A stretch of DNA of 64,000 bases from Lycorma delicatula (lineage: Eukaryota > Arthropoda > Insecta > Hemiptera > Fulgoridae): positions 119,160,437 to 119,224,436 of the forward strand of contig NC_134462.1 of assembly GCF_047948215.1 (NCBI RefSeq), read 5' to 3'. Position numbers and translations under genes: made by a program. Position 1 is the first letter of the stretch. Each line of letters starts with the position of its first letter. The notes beneath the pieces were generated by a model. That model saw nothing but the letters and a program-made list of their open reading frames with translations. It made no database searches and had not been told where the DNA came from. Shown here piece by piece: positions 23,892 to 36,473 of this stretch.

Positions 23892-25918
23892 ATATAAATA
23901 AAAAACCTTATTTCAGTAAACGAATAACAAGATCAGTCACAAAAATAAACATTGAATTCAATAAGAAATGGTTTCCATAACTTATACAAAATATTAAAAA
24001 TGTTCACTATTACCGCAGGATCAAAGTACAGTAGAGTCTCAGAAATCACCGTGTACCAAGGCCACTTTGGCAAACTATTAATTCAAAATATTACAATCAA
24101 AAGCCCAAAGCTACAGTAATTATTGTTTGCATGGAATCGATGTAATAATCTGTTCTAAAACAGTAAATACATAAATGAGAGGAATGTTTTTGTTATCGTA
24201 TAATAAATAGCAGTTATTTATAATAATTACAGAGTGCGAATGCATGCATGCGCGCGCGCACGAAAACAGAATCCTTTTAAAGAGAAAAAATGCCAGTATT
24301 TATGTTTGTATGTATGTACCACTGTTATAACAAATTTCAGGATTTGCTGATCTGATCTAAGTAACTCTTCTGCTAAAGTATTTTATTTTTTATTTTTATT
24401 TTTATTTTTTTTTTAGCTATTAAGACAATTACGATATGAATTTAGTCGAACGATTTCACGATAAAATGAAATTTATAATTGAAACTAAAAGTATGACGCT
24501 TTACGCAGTATATTTTTGGTGTACATTTATTTCAAGTATCCGATAAGATCTTGTACTTTAAGAGGTAGCTAAACAATTCGGTTCGTACAAACGCCATTTT
24601 ATTATTGTTTTTCATTTAATTAAATCAAATTAATCGTTCCAGATGAGCCGATCTTATAATAATAGAATATTTTATATGTATCAGAACAGAATCGACTTTT
24701 GTAAAACCGGTTTAATAAGATATATTTTACAGTGATATCTTTGCGTTTCATAAAAAACTCAAGTAAAAGCACGTTATCTCAATTTGTGCATTCAGAAATG
24801 TGTAATGTCATATTCTATGATGATCCGTACAAAGATGGTCGAACTGATTTAACAAAACGTGCAAAATGAATTTATCATAATCGTTTTTGAAATCCTAACT
24901 ATATTTTAACATAAAATGTAATGTTTAACGAGGAAAGATACCCTTGATATAAAATACTTTAATCCGCCCTTACTTTTTGCACGTTCTGCATTTACTTTCC
25001 AAATAACTTTTGAACGCTTTTTGATATAAATTTTATATATTTTTTCCGTAAGAGTAATTAATGTACAAATCACAATAATAGACCATAATTTAAACTATTA
25101 TACTGCATCAAAATTTTAGGTATTAAATTTTTAATGTCTAATGAATTCAAAAAGGCAAAAACAATCTTGAGCGCAGTGTGTGTGTGTGTGTGCGTGTGTT
25201 GGAATCTGGGAAATGATGAAATTTATGAATATGGCACTGGTACTATTATTGTCGATACTTCTATTCTCGGTCCTATTCTCTAATAATTTGACATTCGAGG
25301 GAGGGAGGATTAGTTTTCCTTTAACCTGAACGTTATCACAAGATGTGATATGAGCATATTTTGGCGAAAACTTCACTCAGAAAGTATAATAAAAATAATT
25401 TTAAAATAAATGTTGTGCAGTATTTACTTTTTTTTTTTTAATTTCTTCACATTAATAAAGCCACAAAAAATCAATTAAAATCAGGGTTTAAAATTTTTTA
25501 TCATTTTATGAAGAAATATTTTTAAATAAAACAGAGAAGTTGCAGCCCCAATTTTGGGTGTAGAGAAAGGAAGAGATAACTTTTTTTTCCATATTTTACC
25601 AGATAGTGAGTATTAAAAGAGAGTTTTTTCTTGAAAACTGGACAAAAATGATCCCTTCAAGATTCATAACTATCATATCAGGCCATATGCAGTTTGGCAA
25701 ATGGTTTAATAATTTACTTTTGATGAAGCATAGTAAAAGTGTAAACAGATCTTAAAAACTTCTTTTGTCCTTCTCTCTCCTTCAGACATTAATTAAAATT
25801 TTTAGTTTTTAATTTCTTTCTTTTTTTAACATTATAAAATAGAACCTAAAACAGTGGTGTAGGAGCTATAAAAAGTGTACTTCCTCTTGGGTCTGTGAGT
25901 GAAAAGGATTTTTTTCAA

Positions 25919-25977
<59 letters not shown>

Positions 25978-28030
25978 GGACATTTAGATAATAAGCATTT
26001 TGAAAAGGAAATGGTCACATGATACTTGATTTTCATTTAAGTTTCTTTTTCAATAACTATTCCTGTTTTTTTATAAACAAGTACAAAAGTCAAGTGAAAA
26101 ATTAAACAAAAAGCACACTGTAGGAATTTTTTAATGTTGCTTTCTACCTTTATTAACAAATTTATATTATTGTTGTAAGCGACTCGGATAAACACATTAC
26201 TTGAAAAATAAAAATTTGATTAAATTATACAACAAACTTTGAAATAGACAAAATATGGATCTACTATCCGATATTTAAATTCATATCTAACAGAGGATTT
26301 TTATTTAAATCCATAGTACCTTTAACAAATAAATAATATCAACAGTAACTTAATTTTATAATAACGTTTCAAAGTATCTTCGATAGTGTATATCACTGTT
26401 AAATTGTTAAATATAAAGTGCCAAATATCTTTTAATAATCAGATGTTTTACAGCAGCGACTGTTACGTGTTAACGAATGTGAATTTAAGGTGAAATGGAA
26501 TAAAATATTCTTACAGCACATTTTCCTTGTTTAATTTCTGTCGTGATTGCATAAATGCAAATTTTGTTGCCGATAAATAAAATACAAGAGCTGTTAACAG
26601 AAAACAGTTCCCAAAATAGCTTCCTCAAAAGATTTTAAACGAATCACGATTTTAATCACAAGAAGAGCTCACAACTTTAAAATTAAAGTCGGAGTTAGAA
26701 TGGTGGGCTGATATTATTAACTTTCTGTAAAATAGTATTTTGTAACAGTGCGCAACTACACCTACTATACCGTCAAGCCACCCTTAATTTTAAACTAAAA
26801 TTAATTTATAACTAAGAAAGATTTATTTAAAAAAAGCAGTTATTTTTGAAAATGTTTAATAAATAAGTCTGTAAATAAGCATACCTTCTAACAGTTATTG
26901 TAACGATTTCCTGACAATCAGGTTAAAATATTCTTCAGAAAAAAGTAATTTTCTTAATGTACTAGCCAGATAAATAAAAAAAAAACAGATTACTGAGACA
27001 CTACTGTACTTCATTCGTGTATTAGATTTCAGTTTTTCAATAAAAATTACAATTTTTAATATATTTAAAGAAAATAAGTATAGTAAAAAAAAATCCTACA
27101 TCTAGTTAAGAAATATTATTCTGTATTGCATTTACAAATATACTCAATAATTCCTTCTTTTTTTCATAAGATCCTAGTCGATTTAGAGTTTAAATATTTG
27201 TATGCGGTATCGTTACACGACATATTATTATGAACAGTGAAATATATAGTACAACAAGGTGACGACACTTAAATCAATATACAAATTAATGATGAGACAT
27301 TACTTCTTGAATAATATATCATTAAGTGGAGATCAAATATTTTTCAGTTTCTACAACCAACAAGACTATTTCAAAAACTAATCTACCTACAGATAAGATC
27401 GATGTAAAGATAATGAAATGTTAATATTTAAAATTTTAGATAACAGATGAATAATAACAAAGAGTTTTTAACAAATTTCCGTATAATGTACAAATTAAAT
27501 ATTAAAACAGACTAAGTCAATAAAAATAATCCTATTTAAATTTTGCGTTTACTTGGGAACATCTTATGAGACATTAACATAAAAAATAGTAATCGTTTTT
27601 ATTAAAATCAGTTTGATTTCAAGCACAGGAAGAGGGACAAGAGTTATTTTAAACTCTATTTATAGAACCAACTTCACTGTGTATTTTAATTAAATTAAGT
27701 AATTTTCATCGTGTTGTGTTGAATACAACCGATTAATATTGTCAATTAAAATACTAAAATAGTGCTGTTAAACTGATCAACTCGTACCTGGATAAGAGAA
27801 GACAGAGAATGTCAAAATGACAGAAGTGTCATTTTTAAAAATAATAATAAATTCGTACAAAACCAAACGTACATGTTTGGTTATGGAGAACGCACAAAAA
27901 AAGTATTTTCCAACAGAAAATATATGATGTTTGTAATATACGAATATAGGATACAACAGTACTGGATAGCAACGTTTACATAAACGTTCTCAATACAATT
28001 TAAACTTTCACTACAGAAAGCAATTTCGAA
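23892..28030. other. AT-rich non-coding stretch with microsatellites
   Basis: No gene recognised. Simple repeats: ATGCATGCATGCGCGCGCGC at about 24239-24260, GT-type at 25176-25199, and the long AT repeat at 25922-25975. A minus-strand frame over 25131-25376 only translates across the GT repeat and is not a gene. Confidence 0.4.
25922..25975. repeat. (AT)27 microsatellite
   Basis: About 54 bp of uninterrupted AT dinucleotides. Likely to be length-variable between individuals and prone to cruciform formation. Confidence 0.98.
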
Positions 28031-28332
28031 ACCCACCGGGTCGGTCTAGTGGATAACGGGTCTTCCCAAATCAGCTGATTTGGAAGTCGAGAGTTACAGC
28101 GTTCAAGTCCTAGTAAAGCCAGTTATTTTTACAAGGATTTGAATACTAGATCGTGGATACCGGTGTTCTTTGGGGGTTGGGTTTCAATTAACCACACATC
28201 TCAGGAACGGTCGAACTGAGAATGTACAAGACTACACTTCATTTACACTCGTACATATCATCCTCATTCATACTCTGAAGAATTATCTAAACGGTAGTTA
28301 CCGGAGGCTAAACAGGAAAAAGAAAAGAAAGC
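28031..28332 (+). mobile_element. tRNA-derived SINE, family A, copy 2
   Basis: The best-preserved copy. Head: GGGTCGGTCTAGTGGATAAC (A-box region) and GCGTTCAAGTCC (B-box). Body: TTTGGGGGTTGGGTTTCAAT, CTCAGGAACGGTCGAACTGAG and ACAAGACTACACTTCATTTA. The end has CCGGAGGCTAAACAGG and an A/G-rich tail. It aligns with 11811-12102 along its length. Confidence 0.85.
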
Positions 28333-31300
28333 AAATTAGAGTAAAATGACAAATTATTAGAAGAATATGTTTTAACGTGGTTATAGAATTTAATAGTAGC
28401 TGAAGATGTGGGATACCGTGAAAATTGATTACAGTAAGTTTAATTTATCCAGTTACTGTGTTGTGGTGTTTTATAATACACATGCACATAATTTTTCTAA
28501 TCGTTTAAACTTTATGGACAGAGAATTCCAAGTAAAATTACCAGAATGAGGAAACAAAAGCGGCAAAAAATGGTAAATTAGTAAGGATTTCAAATAGAAG
28601 CCAGTGAATGATCTTAAAAAGCAGATGTTACATGGTATCATTGGGCATCGCCTGCTTAAAACCACTGATACTGAAAGAACTAACAAGATCGATTTAATCT
28701 CTTAGGTAACAGTATTATACTGATATTTATTGGAAAATTTATAAGGCTATGGGCCATGTTTTTTTACGGTTGTTTTTAGTCAAGATAATCAGATCGGAGT
28801 AGGTTAATAAGAAAAAAGAATATATCAAGAGTATCATTCATAACTATCGTGCGATTGATAAAAAAAAAAAAAAAAAACAGAACTAAAATATTGTTTTTAC
28901 GTTATATTACACCGATACAAGCATACCTTTACCGTAAATCCAATAGTAAAAACAATTTCTCTGTTTGATTGCTTTAACAGCACACAAATAATAATATTAA
29001 TAATAAAAAAACATCTAAACATCGCTTCACTAAAATAAGATTAAATTCCATCCCGCAAGGTTTAAAACAGAATTTACCCTCTTTTTCTTTTACTTTTCCT
29101 TTTACTATTTTTTCTTTCGTTCTTTTTTTTAACAAATACTAATGTTTTTAATTGTTCTCATAAACAAAATATTGATACCACATACAACTGTATTTAAACA
29201 CCTAACGTAAATAAATTGCATTGCGCAGTGCAAAGTTTCATTTTAATAATACACATAACAACTGAAAAAACAATGAACATTAAATGAATGAGATCAATTG
29301 CTGTTCAGACACACAAAAAATCTCTGTTAACAAAAATCAAACAAATGTAAATAAAGATTCCATTACACTGTATCTAATAAAATTTATATATCTAAAGATT
29401 ATTAGAATAACTGTAACCTAAAATTTTTATTTCTTATAACAGTTTTCCAAAATTATAGAATTATAATGAAAAGTTAATTATTTTTAAAAGAAGAAATAAT
29501 AACGTTTCTATTATTAAAATCACACAATTTAGAATGTATATGAAAAAATATATAAATGGATTACAGTTAATATAAAAGGAAATCTATCGTAGTTACAATA
29601 ATTTTTGTTTTAATACATATAAAATTAACAAAAATTAAAAATTTTTTTAAAAATCTTTCCTAATTAAAAATACAATATTATCATTAAAAATTAATTCAAA
29701 TATAATTAATAAAAAAATATATCGACAAACAAAAAAAATAAATTAAAGAAATAAATGTTTACACTACTGTTTGAAAGGTAAAATACTGAATTTAAGCGGT
29801 AACTTAAAATACATTTCTATAAACAATATTATAACTTCAGATTTATAGGAAAAGAATGTAGGATACCTACAGAAAACACATTTAACAATTCAGATAAAAG
29901 AATTATATAATAAACACACCCGATCGTTAAAATTTCTTGATTACTACGGTTCTACAAGTCGTCTAAAATTCACTGTCCCTGACATAGGTGACACAGTCCA
30001 TATAAATCAGAGTAACTAAAACGGTTTACATGTTTCACGGCTCACCGCGAAACGATATAAGTCATATTATTTAGAAAACATAACTTTTTATATAGTACAT
30101 TGTCAATCGCACATTAATAAAATTTGGATCGGCAAGAGGAGCGATGAAATTCAATTGCTATCGCATAAAGAACAAAATGTACATATTGTCTGATTATTAA
30201 AACTCACAGAACTTGAGCTTCTTAAATGAAATCAATAGACAAATAATGAATACAAATCAAACCGTATATTCAGCTTTTCTATTCTTAAAGCGAATTAAGG
30301 GAAAAATCTACAAAGATAACCAGACCGGAGAAAAATATGCAGAAGTTAAAGTACAAGCTACGGGAAAGCTTACGTCAGCTGTAGAAGACGGATCCCTAAC
30401 CGCTAAAATTTTAACGTTACAAATATGAATAGAAGCATAAAAAAAAAAACTAAAACTAAATTACACTCAGATATCATTAACAGCAATTTTATTTAAAATT
30501 TACATTACATGGTATTTCAGTCGTCAAACAATTATCAGTAAACACTGAAGAAAAAATATTTAAGAAAATAAGTAAATAAATTTAATAAATAAATGGGAAA
30601 ATAAATAATAATGAGTGTTTTTTTTTTTTTTACAAATAGCAGCATTTAAAATATTTAATAAAACATGTATTTTTATGTGTTCCATGAACTAAAGTAAAAA
30701 ATACAAATAGCTGATGTCATTTTAGACGATTCAAATAGAAACTATAAATTCAGTTAACAAACCTCAAACTCAAAATTGTCCACCACAATGTAATGCACGC
30801 CTTACTTATATAAGTTGGATAACATGAACCTTAAACCAAACAAGATATAAGGGAAGGGATAATCATTTTATTTTTGTTCAACCGAAAACTTTCATAAAGA
30901 GATTTTAAATAAATTTATTTATAAAAAATAAATTAAATTTATTAAATAAAATAAATAAAATTAAATAAAATAAAAAGGCTATTGGATATTAGTTTCCTAT
31001 TTATTATTGTTTAACGATAAAATTTCAGCTTTACTGTTGATAAGTTATCGATAAAGTTATCATCAATCCTGTAAAATTTTTTTCTTTTTTTTGCCAACTA
31101 CGGACCGCATTGAAGATTTCGCATTTCCTCTGCATTTCTGACATTCTAATTCTCCTCATTCTTTTACAATGTTCTTGATGTTTATCTTTTTCTTTCGATT
31201 TTCCACAATTAAATAAATCTTTATTCTGATATCGGAACATAATAATAATCATTATTCAGATCACATCAATGTAAGATAAATTATAAATATAAAAACATAT

Positions 31301-32639
31301 TACACGATACAAAATAATGTAATTAAATTCCATATTAATTATTTAAATATAAGTTAAATAAATAATGTTAAGATACATTAAACGTAAAAAATTATTACAA
31401 AATAATGGAAAATTCAGAAGTACTACTGAAGATTGGTTTAAGAAGGTACTTACTTATGTACACATTGAACGGGATGCTGATAAATCGTCTTTTTTTTTAA
31501 TTAGAACGATTTAAAAATTCTTCAACCGAGTAATATTGTTTCCGTAAAAGAGAATCTTTAATTGTATTTTAAGTAAGTCGGTTGGAAGGTTTTTTAAAAG
31601 TTTTGCCAGTTTATTAAATACGACAAAGGAAGTATAATAAGGCCCTTTCTCACACGCCAAAGTATTGTGCCGGTTAAATGAAAACAATTCTGCAGTCCGG
31701 TTAGCTAAAATTTAAAAAAAAAATAAAATTTGAAAATAATAATTTTTTAAGAATAAGTAACCATTTTTTTAAGCAAAAATTAGACATTCATAAATATAAA
31801 CGCAAGAATACGTTAAAGTATATAATTTTCTAAATATAGGTTTCTGGTCTACACGATTTATACTTATGGGTGCCAGATGATCTGACAACCCGTTTTTGTA
31901 AATTAAAAATTATAAAATTTTTCTATATAAGTCTCTAAAATACCATCAGTAGAATTAATTCTTCCACGTCCTTTTCTGTCCACGAACCGGTTTGATTTAA
32001 CTTTTTTGCGGCTGTAATCTATTATTATTCACATGAAGATATGCGTCTGCAAAAACATAATCTTCGCGTTTTAAAACTTTGAAAAATATTTTCCTGTTTT
32101 TTGTCAATTTTATCCTAATCGAATCTCATCTTTCGTTTTTGGAGTAGGATTTTACTTCCTTTTTTAATAATATTTTTCAACTGTCCAGCTTTATGTAGAG
32201 TTAAAAATTTAGACGCGTACAAACTTTCCAGTTTAATCACAGTTATAATACCATCATTTTTTGTTAATTTATAAAAAATTTTTGTCGTAAATGGTTAGCT
32301 TGGATGCATTTTCCATTCTGTTTTCCTGAATTTCGTTAGCTTTTATGTCTTATAGTTTCGTTGAATTATTTCTGTTATATATTTAAAATAATTCACGTTT
32401 TTAATTTTTCTGTATTTTGTATTTAAAAAGGCTTTGGTGAATCTTTTCTTTAAAAAAAGAATTCAATTTTTTCAAACGATATTTATAATCCTGTTTATTC
32501 GGCATTTTCTTTTAAAGTACCGATTTGAATTTTGGTATTTTTTTGCTGTTTGCTAAAGTTGCAAGATCATTCGCAAAGACCTAATTTTGTTTATTACGTA
32601 CATTTTTAAAACTAAAATTTCTAATAAACTAATTTAGAC
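28333..32639. other. AT-rich stretch, one unexplained small frame
   Basis: Mostly featureless AT-rich DNA. A 71-codon plus-strand frame at 30213-30428 has a less biased composition than its surroundings, ending IYKDNQTGEKYAEVKVQATG and then a charged C-terminal half. I do not recognise it and saw no splice signals good enough to call an exon. The tract 30900-30975 is a TAAAT-type low-complexity run. Confidence 0.3.
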
Positions 32640-32785
32640 CGGTCTCAGGCAATGCTGGACTATAACCAATTTCTCTGATGTTTTACATTCATAATGAACA
32701 AACAGCTCTCTTTATTCTAGTTTCAATATTTCTTTTAGATTGCCCTACGTATAACCTAAATTACAATTAAATTTATATATATCTG
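32640..32785 (-). pseudogene. Penelope-like element remnant (GIY-YIG endonuclease end)
   Basis: The minus strand reads IYKFNCN, then after a one-base shift YVGQSKRNIETRIKRA, then after another shift SEKLVIVQHCL. The order YKL-C-C....YVGQ-KR....R..EH....KSAVAEHCL is that of the GIY-YIG nuclease domain of Penelope-like retroelements. Two frame changes and a stop make it a relic. It is cut off at its 5' side by the GC-rich island starting at about 32787. Only a short stretch supports this call. Confidence 0.55.
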
Positions 32786-32786
32786 G

Positions 32787-33225
32787 AAGATGGAAGAAGT
32801 TTGCCGGCCGCCTCAACGTGGGACCTTCCGGCGGATGCCAAAATCCCCGCCAGAGCAGCACGGCTGGCCGACCCGCCGAGGGAGCCGCTGGACGCGAACG
32901 CTACCTTCCCGCTCCAGCTCGCCCTGGCCGGCGGACTCAGTAGCAGGAGCCGGCCTAGCGTGGGATCGCCGGGGAAGAACCGCCTCGGTCGCGCCGGCGA
33001 AAGAGACCGACGCCGACCCGTAGCGGGGACCCAACTCCCGCTGAGGGGAAGCTCGGTCTGATTTCAACGGGAGCCACAACTCCCCGACTACAACCTAGTC
33101 GACTTCGCCGGAGACCAGCTTCCGGACCCAACAGTTCTCGCAAAAACGGCCCTTTTCAGGGTTACCACATAGTTGTAAATTATAACGAACCGTCGAAGCC
33201 ATTCGGCGACAACATGAAGGATGTT
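32787..33225 (+). other. GC-rich island with histone-type stem-loop
   Basis: About 400 bp of strongly GC-rich, CpG-rich DNA in an AT-rich setting, with abrupt left edge at about 32787. Overlapping open frames on both strands are by-products of the composition and match no family I know. Near its right end is GGCCCTTTTCAGGGTT (33148-33163), a close match to the metazoan histone mRNA 3' stem-loop, with A-rich 5' flank and ACCACA 3' flank. None of the three plus-strand frames just upstream reads like a histone C-terminus. Most likely part of a mobile element or a structured RNA-derived insert; identity unknown. Confidence 0.6.
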
Positions 33226-36200
33226 AATTTTTAAACCGATTTACTAACTACAAATTTGAAATCCTTTACAGCTGTACAGCTACTTATTGGGATTAATAAA
33301 AATAATAAATAAAGACTATTTAAAAAATTTAGAAGAAATGTACTCGTGAATGTATTTTTAAAACATATTAAATACAAGCTCAGTGAATATGCTGTTAACG
33401 AATAACACCTTATTTTATTTTAATATTTGTATATGTCTGACAATCGAATGGACTTACAAATTATTTGCCGAACTCCAATTTAAAGCAAATTTACAGAAGA
33501 AAAACACGCATAAGTAACAACAATAATGGACAGAATTATTTCTGCCGTTACAATTTTTACATATTCTGTGGAGCGTTAAATAAGGTAATAAACATTGAAC
33601 AGTCTGATTCAATGAACCAGACTTCTAGATCCATGAACGTCAATAAGCGACTCGTACAGCCTAATTGTTCAATAATACTTTATATACTTCTCAGAACCAT
33701 CTTTAAGTATACATTCACATTTTGACAGTCAATGCTCTCCTACCTTAACGACAAATGTAATGTCTTGATGTTTAGTCGTAATCATCATCACCTGTGTATC
33801 GCTTATGTTTGCAGGATCTAAAAAACGTTCTTTGGTTAAATTAAACTTAAAAGGAACGCCTTCATCTAACCCTTAAAGCAACACAATACAGTAATACTCG
33901 CTATTTAATTCTTCTTTGTAATTATTTCACTTAAAAATTGATTCGTTTATTGTAGCATTGGACTTCAAATAAAGGATGTTCTTTAATCCAAAAACGTTTT
34001 TTTTAACCTTCAAGTAAATTCACCGAATACTCTTAAGCAAATAAACAGATTTCAAGTTTTATTTTTTTATTTTTTAAAGGCAGTTTTTCTGTAAGTACTA
34101 TTAAAAATTCTTTCCAGGTGTAACTCAAGCGGAAGTTTCTTTTAACAAACATTTGCGATATAGAAGAAATTGGTATTTTTGGTTTTTCTGGTCATCATCA
34201 TCACCTAATATTAGATTATTAAAATTTTACGATACTTTTTGTTAGGCCTACCCCCTATATAAAAATAACCATATAATGCAAAATAAACTTACAAAAAAGG
34301 TATAAAAAAATATTTTTTTTACAATATTCAAAATCTCTTTAGATTCTTTTTTTTAAATCTATGCTACATTAACAGTTATAAGTTATAGTAGCTGTTTCAA
34401 TTTTCAACTTCTAAAACTCAAAATTTAAAGAAATCTTCAAAGTTTAAATGTTTAAAAAACACGTAAAAATAGTTAGAAAATTAAAATTTTTAAACGAATA
34501 TTATTACAACAGCTGTTCAATTTTGTAATTTTATTAATATTAAAAACAAATTATTTTTTAAGTTATAATTTTTCTAATTCTATAATTAAATCTTTATAAT
34601 TCTACAAAAAACACAAGCTAGCCAAATATAATAACTTAAAGAAAAATGTAAAGTTCCAAGATTCCATACCTTGAGATATTTAAAGTAAATACCTTAGGCG
34701 TTTCAATAATATATTTAATTCGTAAAAAATACTAAAAATCCTCATAATTGAGGGATAAGTTAAAAAGACGTACTTCCAACCCGATTAAAATTTAGATGGT
34801 GCCAAATAAAGTTTACATGCCAGCGGTTTTGATTGTATTTAATAAAGCATTTCCCATACGGTTAAAAAAGTTAAAAAATAGCGGGTTCAGGTTTTCCTAA
34901 AATAGTAAACCGCATGCTGTTAGGATTTAAGGGACTAATGAGTATTACAATAATGAACTTAAAACAAACAAATATATAATTAAAATGTAACTAGGAAAAT
35001 CCTACAAAAATATTAGTACGCATCAAACGAACGACAGCATACTCTTCATCTTTCCGATAAAATGATTCTGGAGTTTTAACATACCGGTCATGTTGATCAT
35101 TATGAAACGTTATACTCGATAGAATATTTCACGCTTAACCGACTTCATCTTAAAAGGCTCCGATACCGTACCTGAAAGAAACAGTAAGAAAATATTTCCC
35201 TAAAAATTATAAATAGAACACGCTGTTGAATTTATACTTCAATATAATGCCTTTGACGGTCATAATAGCAAGTAATTTTAAGCGCAATGAAAATAATAAC
35301 CGCAAACGAATATAAAGAGACAAGAAAACTTCAAAGACAGTAAAGTAGGTTAAAAAATATATGCATATTTCAATACAAATGATGTTAAAAGCGGCTTTTA
35401 CTAGATACTTTTACATGTAATTTCACTACGACATAAAACTTGTAAAAACGTTTACAACTATATTAAGTACACGGTGCGGCATTTTACTGCTGATAATTAA
35501 CGAATTCTCAGTAAGCGTTTCACGGTTAGAATGACATTTAAAATATCTCTGACCTACGTTGAATATCGTACTTAAATAAACGTAACATTAATTTATAATT
35601 TACTGTTAATAGACAACATTTCGTGAATTAAACAAAACATTAAGTTACACCTAATACGATTAAACGTTTTAGACATATCATTATAAACAGAAATACTAAT
35701 ACCGTAAGTAAAAATATATAATACACCCAAAAATATATATATTAAAAAATAATTAATGTAAATGAGAAAGAAACTTCTGTACACCTACAATAATACTATT
35801 AATGTTGATGTCTGGATACTTAATAACGGTTAATTCAATTCTCATCTTTGTTAAATTGAGATCAATTAAAGGAAGTAAAGGTCAATGCAATTTACAATTC
35901 CTAAATAAACGTCATTCAAAAAACAAAATTAAAAAGAAGAAATTAAAATTAAGCGTCTTAATACAAATAATAGAACTGAATAATATAATTAATAAAACAT
36001 ATCATATAACGATTTCATGGTTTTTTTTTTTATTTCTTTATCAACTTCAAAAATGAAGGAGATCTTCGTTTTGAACTACATATATTATTTACATACATTC
36101 TAAAGTTTTTCATTTCTTTATCAAATACACACTCTTTTATAATATTGATATACATTTATAACCACCTTTATTTAAGTTTTATTTTTTTTTTACAGTTTAT

Positions 36201-36425
36201 CAAAGAATTACTTCTTCAAGTGTTTTTTTTTTATAAGTAATAACATTATTTGCCTTTATTATGAGCACATAAATACAAACGTATTTACTTATTAACTGAT
36301 GTATTTAATCACTTTTGTCATTTTCAACAAAACCAAACAAAAATATTTTCAAATATGGCAATAACAAAATTATCAGTACAAAAATCAGATCTATTAAAAA
36401 AATACGTCTCTATGTTATTTAATAT

Positions 36426-36436
<11 letters not shown>

Positions 36437-36468
<32 letters not shown>
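36437..36468. repeat. AG-dinucleotide microsatellite
   Basis: About 16 AG units directly following a TA run at 36427-36437, a compound microsatellite. Confidence 0.95.

Positions 36469-36473
<5 letters not shown>

Noticed and set aside
25131..25376. Minus-strand frame with His-Thr repeats
   Set aside because: Produced by translation of the GT/CA microsatellite at 25176-25199.
32790..33143. Overlapping GC-rich frames on both strands as genes
   Set aside because: Three to four overlapping frames arise from composition alone; none shows a domain or a credible start.
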